Source: Amorphochlora amoebiformis
Lineage: Eukaryota; Cercozoa; Chlorarachniophyceae
Reading direction: 5' to 3'
DNA: 64,000 nt
Assembly (NCBI GenBank): GCA_054601695.1
Contig: BAAHQB010000107.1
Location: 248,001-312,000, forward strand
Shown: in pieces, positions 1 through 64,000 of the stretch
How positions within the stretch are numbered: the first letter of the stretch is position 1
Layout: the number at the start of each line of letters is the position of its first letter
Translations under genes and position numbers: made by a program
The notes under the pieces: model-generated
What the model was told of the DNA's origin: nothing
The model's database searches: none
The model's input: only the letters and a program-made list of their open reading frames with translations

Positions 1-102
1 ATATATATAACCACATATATATATATAAAGATACATACATACATAAATATATACGTACATTTAAACGTGTGGGTAAGATATATTTTCGTGTTTATCCCTA
101 AC

Positions 103-583
103 CCCAACCCTAACCCTAACCCTAAACCTAACCCTAACCCTAACCCTAGCTACAACCGAGTCAATGGTCCTCGGACTAAGACATGCTGAATATTCTGATC
201 CTAACCCTAACCCTAACCCCAACCCTAACCCTAACCCTAACCCTAACCCTACCCTAAAAGCAATAGCCCCACACTGTGGAGGAGTCAATGGTCCTCGGAC
301 TAAGACATGCTGAATAATTTGATCCTAACCTTAACCCTCACCTAACTCTAACCCTAACCCTGACCCTAACCCTAACCCTAGCTGACAAACCCGGCATCCG
401 AACCTAACTTTAACCTTAACCCTAACCAATTCCCAACCCTAACCCTAACCCTAACCCTAACCCTAACCCTAACTCCAACACGATCTAATGTTAGCACTAT
501 AGCCCACTCTGTGGAGGAGTCAATGGTCTTCGGACTAAGACATGCTGAATAATCTGATCCTAACCCTAACCCTAACCCTATGC
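103..583. repeat. CCCTAA telomere-type arrays with three embedded core modules
   Basis: Interstitial CCCTAA arrays at about 103-150, 200-260, 325-380 and 425-470 alternate with copies of the AGTCAATGGTCCT... module at about 170-203, 287-325 and 514-560. The sequence lies upstream of the first recognised formin exon and is probably intronic. It is not a chromosome end, since genes continue on the far side. Confidence 0.9.
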
Positions 584-673
584 CCAAGTTGGCTTGGGGT
601 ATGGGTTTGTTTAAGTTATAATGTATGCAATTGTGTGATAAAATTGCAGGATAGATTTATTAATATGGATATG

Positions 674-717
<44 letters not shown>

Positions 718-722
718 TTTTA

Positions 723-773
<51 letters not shown>

Positions 774-793
774 TATATATAAATATAATACAG

Positions 794-31710
<30,917 letters not shown>

Positions 31711-32074
31711 ATTACCACACCTCACTTGTAATGTTTTACATCTCATGTATTTATATTTCGTGTATACTTGTATTTATATGTGTTTAATAAGTTTCTTGTG
31801 TTTATATTGGTGTTAGAATTGTAGAGAGAGAGCTTCAGATAATATTTATATCAATCTTCGACCCTTGTATGACATTGCGCGGCTCGTCGATTATGACCAA
31901 ACGAATATCCCACTTTAGATATGTAGCATATCTCTGAAGCCATATCGTTAAATCTGGGACGTTACTTTGGCTCGCATCACGCTAAATAGCCCTACAAGGC
32001 TGAAACGTCACGCCATATTCCGACATACCAAGGCGGCAATCCCGTGCCAGCTTTCAACCATCGGAAAGAAATCG
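31711..32074. promoter_or_regulatory. Short divergent intergenic region (likely bidirectional promoter)
   Basis: The FKBP start codon (31710, minus) and the S1P lyase start codon (32075, plus) are 364 bases apart, head to head. The interval is free of the long TA arrays that fill the introns. A shared promoter is inferred from geometry; no specific factor site is recognised. If the upstream in-frame ATG at 31967 is used for the lyase, the gap shrinks to 256 bases. Confidence 0.5.
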
Positions 32075-48231
<16,157 letters not shown>

Positions 48232-49015
48232 AAGACAATTCCAAATGATCAACAAACTCATTAACACGTGGTTCTTTCAAGTTCGAACGCAGCACGGCGG
48301 TCCCGCGGTGGCCTCTTCGATTGTGTTCTTGATTTACTGCCGGTTCCACCATAAGGCTTGATGTGAAACATTGGACAGTTTGTGTGCAATGCTCTGTTGT
48401 TGTCATCCAACCGTGTTAGTGACTAAAGAGCGAATTAAAGGGATCAATAAGACCAATGCACACAGCTGGATTCTAGCGAGATTTGCAATTCAATGACAAT
48501 TGGTGATATTAATAAGTTAATAAACCGTACAAAAAATAATTAAAATTTAAATTATCTATTTTATCGGCGGTATATGTGATATATTGTAGCTTAGTTGTTT
48601 ATAAATCTTGAATATCATGATATATGAAACGCGCTGTATTTAGGTACGGATCGTTGTTATCTGCAACACTTGGTTTATGTGTGTTGGATATCCGTGGTAG
48701 CTCGAGTTTTACGTGACAGAACTTCGGATGTAAAACCCCGAGAGGAAATTGTAAATTCGTAAAAATTTTGACTATCATCAGGGGCTGAATTAGTCAATTT
48801 TTGAAAATAGTTCATCAAACCTTGAGAGAGTCTTTAGTGAATGTATCTTATCAATATGTTAACTTTGTAGCACCTGTCACGTCATTATTCACCTATAGCT
48901 ACGGTGCTCAGTCATGAAATTTCACTCGTGACCCATATGTGCGGGCTGTGATATATCTATATCACACGCATACACATAAACATATATTATATATATGTGT
49001 GTGTATATTTACTAG

Positions 49016-49083
<68 letters not shown>

Positions 49084-49112
49084 ATAAATTTATACTTGAT
49101 AATTTTTACTCG

Positions 49113-49155
<43 letters not shown>

Positions 49156-49668
49156 CGTACGATATACATATACTAGTCATAGGCTAGATTCTAGAGATTA
49201 CAAGTTTTCATGATACATACACATATACACATACACTAATCATGATATTTACACACACTCGTGCTAGGATAAATCCAACTTCCAACATTTTCATACGCAA
49301 GATAATCTGGACATATGAAGTTCCTACTACCTCGACCCCGAAACCTTATACCATATTCTCAAATTAAGATATAAAAAAAAACAGTAACATAAACAAAAGA
49401 ACAGCTCGAACCAGGCTGGCCCAGACTGTCAACAGCTGTACATCAAAAAGTTAGGTCAAATGATCGCACCTATCTGTACTTCCTGTATTCCTGAAATTAA
49501 GCCCAGAGAAGAACGGTTAGCTGTAACATTACTCCCGAGCTCGAAAAATAGACAGAGCTTTGGAATGGACGACCAGTTTTGCACACACACACGTGGCGCC
49601 GACTGGATTTTCTTTAGAGGGGAGGAGAAGGAAAGATATGGAGGTATCAAATACCTCAAGTTCTTGTT
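48232..49668. other. Gene-free interval between convergent S1P lyase and CBS genes
   Basis: Mostly ordinary AT-rich sequence with two short TA arrays at about 49020-49080 and 49115-49155. Open frames exist (e.g. 48110-48361 and 49460-49675) but show no splice chain or family match. Presumably 3' flanks and UTRs. Confidence 0.6.
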
Positions 49669-50576
49669 TCAATAGCTGCCGTGGATGTACGAGTTCATCG
49701 ACACGATATCCTCGTTGTGGTCATGGATAAGCTGAGCGACAGCGTCACGGACGTTGACGAACCCCACGAGCTTTTCGCCGTGCAATACAGGCGCCGCTCG
49801 AATGTTCTTGTCGATGAAGATCTTGGTGAGATCCCACACGCTGTCAGACGCCGAGACGGTGACGAGCTCATTTTTCGGCGTCATGATTTTGGAGGCGGGT
49901 ACGTCTGTCATGTCGCCACTTGTGGCAGAGAGTGCCTTCAAGATAACGTCCTTTTCCTAATTTGGAATGAAGATGTGCCTTTCACGTTGAAGATATGAGT
50001 TAAAAGGATGTACCGTCAGGATTCCCTGGAGGTCAAACGAATCTTTCTCGGTACCCGTCACGACAAGGAAGCCCGTTTTGTGCTCCCTCATCGTGATTGC
50101 GATGTCCCTGGCGGAGGTATCGACGGTGCACGTGGGCCAGCTCCCCGCTGAAAAGGAGAACATCGTAAGAATGGGATGATCGCGATCGCGACATGTCAGT
50201 CGAAATATGAACTTACTTCTATCCACCAAGTCCATGACGAGGCTTGTTACTCCAGTTTGTGCGTACGCTTGGTAAAATTCCTCGCGCGAGATCACGCCGT
50301 CCTGGACAGATACCAATCCACGGAAACACAATCACGAGTCAAACCGGAAGACCGTCGAGGTATACACGTATTGAGCGTGGAAAAATCACAAGATATGACG
50401 CCTTTACCGCCTAACATGCGAGGGCCGTACATTCATACCTTGTTGATATCCACACGGTCAAACTCCTGCTCAACGCGCTTGCGCCTCGCCGGCGAGTCGA
50501 TGGAGAAGCGCTTAAAGGCAACGGAGCAAAGAGGGGAAACTCGGGCTCGGAGGCGGCAGGCGAGACGGGAAAGCAT
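49669..50576 (-). CDS. EF-hand plus tandem CBS-domain protein with mitochondrial-type presequence
   Basis: Four exons on the minus strand, 50576-50439, 50301-50217, 50147-50014 and 49956-49669, give an uninterrupted 214-residue protein ending in TGA. Residues 1 to about 25 (MLSRLACRLRARVSPLCSVA) are Arg-rich, Ser-rich and without acidic residues, as in mitochondrial presequences. Residues 43-54 (DINKDGVISREE) fit a canonical EF-hand calcium loop, with D, N, D, G, I and E at positions 1, 3, 5, 6, 8 and 12, assembled across the first splice junction. A first CBS motif spans roughly residues 80-137 (TVDTSARDIAITMREHKTGF, then ILTEKDVILKAL), and a second roughly 140-200 (ASKIMTPKNELVTVSASDSV, then VGFVNVRDAVAQL). 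CBS pairs usually bind adenine nucleotides; ligand and role here are unknown. Introns are 137, 69 and 57 bases with no TA array, unlike all neighbours. Confidence 0.9.
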
Positions 50577-51589
50577 GGGGTGAGGCTGGGATATGGACCA
50601 AAGAGCTGACGGGGGTGTGCGGCTATGTGAGATTTTTTGGGGACGGAAGACCTCGCAAGTCGTGACTTGAATTTGTTGGGGGGGGTACGCAATGGGGTAC
50701 CCGAGATGAATCTGTGGGGTGACCTCTAATACTACAATGTAAATCGATGCTTATGTTCGGTTCATTTCGTTTATTTTCGCCTAAAATAATGTATACATTT
50801 GTTGATTTCAACCAAATCCAACCAGAATCTGAACTCCGGATGATTTAAGATAATTTTAGCATCCTTTCGAGGAAGAAATGGTTCCGATGACCACTGTCAC
50901 TCGCAAGCCACGTGCGTTGCGAATAACGCGAGATTGGCGTTCACGATTCGATCCGATCCCTCGACAAAGCTATGAAAATATCTAATTTAGCCATTTCATA
51001 CGGTTTTTTCCAACTTATATCCATGAGATCTGTTCGTAAACCGCGAAAATCAATCGATTCTAATGGACTTGGCTGAAACTTGCAGCTTGGAAAGGGCATT
51101 AGAACGGAGAGAGTTCACAATCTGAAGGATTAAATTAGATGATTTTGTCATCAGATGTTTTGTCATCAGATGTTTTGTCATTTTGACACTTGATGAGTTT
51201 CAGCGGCCCAGCATTGGTTCGGGTGAATACGCAATATTACAATTATTGTGAATTATTATGCGGCTGAAAACTGAGTTGGGGTATTACTAATGATAACAAA
51301 AGTTTATGAACACACCGAATTGTGTAAGACATTACTTATGTGGGTATATGTACACTTAGAATATATGCTAGATATACATATACTAGTACGCAACATATGT
51401 AAGATATAATATTATACCATTGAGTGCGATATCAATGATTACAATTACTAGGCTAATTGAATATTACTATTACACTTATATAGATATATGAATGTATATA
51501 CATGTATATATATATATAATATATATAATATTATATATTTATATATATATATATATATATGTATTTGTATATATATGTATGTGTGTGTG

Positions 51590-51646
<57 letters not shown>

Positions 51647-51669
51647 GCATATATATATATATATATATA

Positions 51670-51758
<89 letters not shown>

Positions 51759-52011
51759 GGGATTGAATATTATAATTATAACTGTAATATTATCTATAAT
51801 ATTAATATATATGTAATATTATATATTTACATAAGGATAAAACTAACGGTTATAATATTGTATAACTTAATGATTATTATATATATATATATATATGTAT
51901 GTATATACATATGTATATATATATATAGACACTGTATATATATATGTACATCATATATATATATATATATATCATGATTTATACATATTAATATCACTGA
52001 CAGATTCACTA

Positions 52012-52042
<31 letters not shown>

Positions 52043-52091
52043 ATATCATGAATATATAAGATTTATATGATATAATAACTTGATATACATC

Positions 52092-52181
<90 letters not shown>

Positions 52182-52220
52182 GCATATATTTAGCATATAT
52201 ATATATATATATATATGAGC

Positions 52221-52263
<43 letters not shown>

Positions 52264-52376
52264 TAAAGTACATATATATCATTATATACCATAGCCATAT
52301 ACATGTGTTTGTAATATTACATAATTAGAATATCTAGAATATTATATAGCATTGTACTATATATACATATATATAT

Positions 52377-52431
<55 letters not shown>

Positions 52432-52642
52432 TATTCCCACGCTTACTCGCCATATACGCATACCTGAGTAGCGCAAAGTTACGCTTACAACATTGTAATT
52501 GAAAAAGTATAAATCGGCTCCATATATGTATAAGCGTGCGTACATCTACAGAATAACACTTAAGAGTATTACAAAAGAGCAACGGATGATTTGAAGGAAG
52601 AGACTCAAAAAGTACATCAACTACACGGAGAATCCCCAGAGA
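50577..52642. other. Gene-free interval upstream of the CBS gene
   Basis: 50577-51480 is non-repetitive and should include the promoter and 5' UTR of the minus-strand CBS gene. A short TGTTTTGTCATCAGA tandem sits at about 51140-51182. 51480-52440 is TA array and AT-rich DNA. 52440-52642 is ordinary sequence just past the stop of the next minus-strand gene. Confidence 0.6.
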
Positions 52643-63815
<11,173 letters not shown>

Positions 63816-64000
63816 CTGATAAGACCAATATGTACACTCAGGCCCAACCATACGCCCCCGCGCCAAAAAATGCAACCCAATCAGGCATAAACCGCTCAAT
63901 TTCGATCCAAAGCCCTCACGAGACCCTCCGATGTGGGGTCTCTGCTTAGGGCATGACACGTGTCAAGTTAGAAGTTTACTCTCCTTCCGACATAGACGTC
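63816..64000. other. Ordinary sequence at right edge, no exon called
   Basis: Non-repetitive sequence upstream, on the minus strand, of exon 63815-63753. It is either intron or 5' flank of the unrecognised gene. No convincing start codon or donor that matches the required phase was seen. Confidence 0.4.

Noticed and set aside
1-600. CCCTAA arrays at the left edge as a chromosome end
   Set aside because: Arrays are short, interrupted by the module, followed by TA arrays and genes, and similar arrays occur throughout the window in both orientations.
49460-49675. Plus-strand open frame MIAPICTSCIPEIK...
   Set aside because: It lies in the 3' flank of the CBS gene with no splice partners and no recognisable domain.

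Overview
This window comes from an intron-rich microbial eukaryote (or small eukaryote) using the standard stop codons. It is not prokaryotic. Five protein-coding genes can be assembled from short exons with GT-AG borders and consistent reading phase. The introns are mostly (TA)n arrays, with interstitial telomere-type TTAGGG/CCCTAA arrays and duplicated pieces of neighbouring exons. The TTAGGG repeat and the gene families do not fix the lineage, so I leave it open. Almost every long open frame is an artefact of a TA, CG or CT repeat.

Layout. (1) From about 1 to 25127, plus strand: a large formin, entered mid-gene. It has the end of an FH3-like region, a coiled coil, a proline-rich FH1, a complete-looking FH2 apart from one exon not found, and a basic, RS-rich tail. 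At least 35 exons are recognised. (2) 25128-27272: gene-free, rich in GTAC/CTAG palindromes and TA arrays. (3) 27273-31710, minus strand: a small FKBP-type peptidyl-prolyl isomerase in five found exons. One expected exon is missing in the interval that holds more than 1 kb of (CG)n. (4) 31711-32074: a short intergenic region between divergent genes, a likely shared promoter. (5) 32075-48231, plus strand: sphingosine-1-phosphate lyase. Twenty-two exons give a continuous frame of 570 residues spread over 16 kb. (6) 48232-49668: gene-free, mostly ordinary sequence. (7) 49669-50576, minus strand: a compact four-exon gene for a 214-residue protein with a mitochondrial-type presequence, one EF-hand and two CBS domains. 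Its three introns are short and free of repeats. (8) 50577-52642: gene-free. (9) 52643 to beyond 63815, minus strand: the 3' part of an unrecognised, charged, partly coiled-coil protein, eleven exons found.

The genes do not form a pathway: actin assembly, protein folding, sphingolipid breakdown, an energy- or calcium-sensing protein and an unknown. What unites the window is the intron architecture. Two patterns are the main discoveries. First, a roughly 45-95 bp module (about 23 copies, both orientations) always lies inside telomeric-repeat arrays inside introns of three genes. Second, fragments of exons, often carrying one splice site, are repeatedly copied into the adjoining intron and separated by TA arrays.
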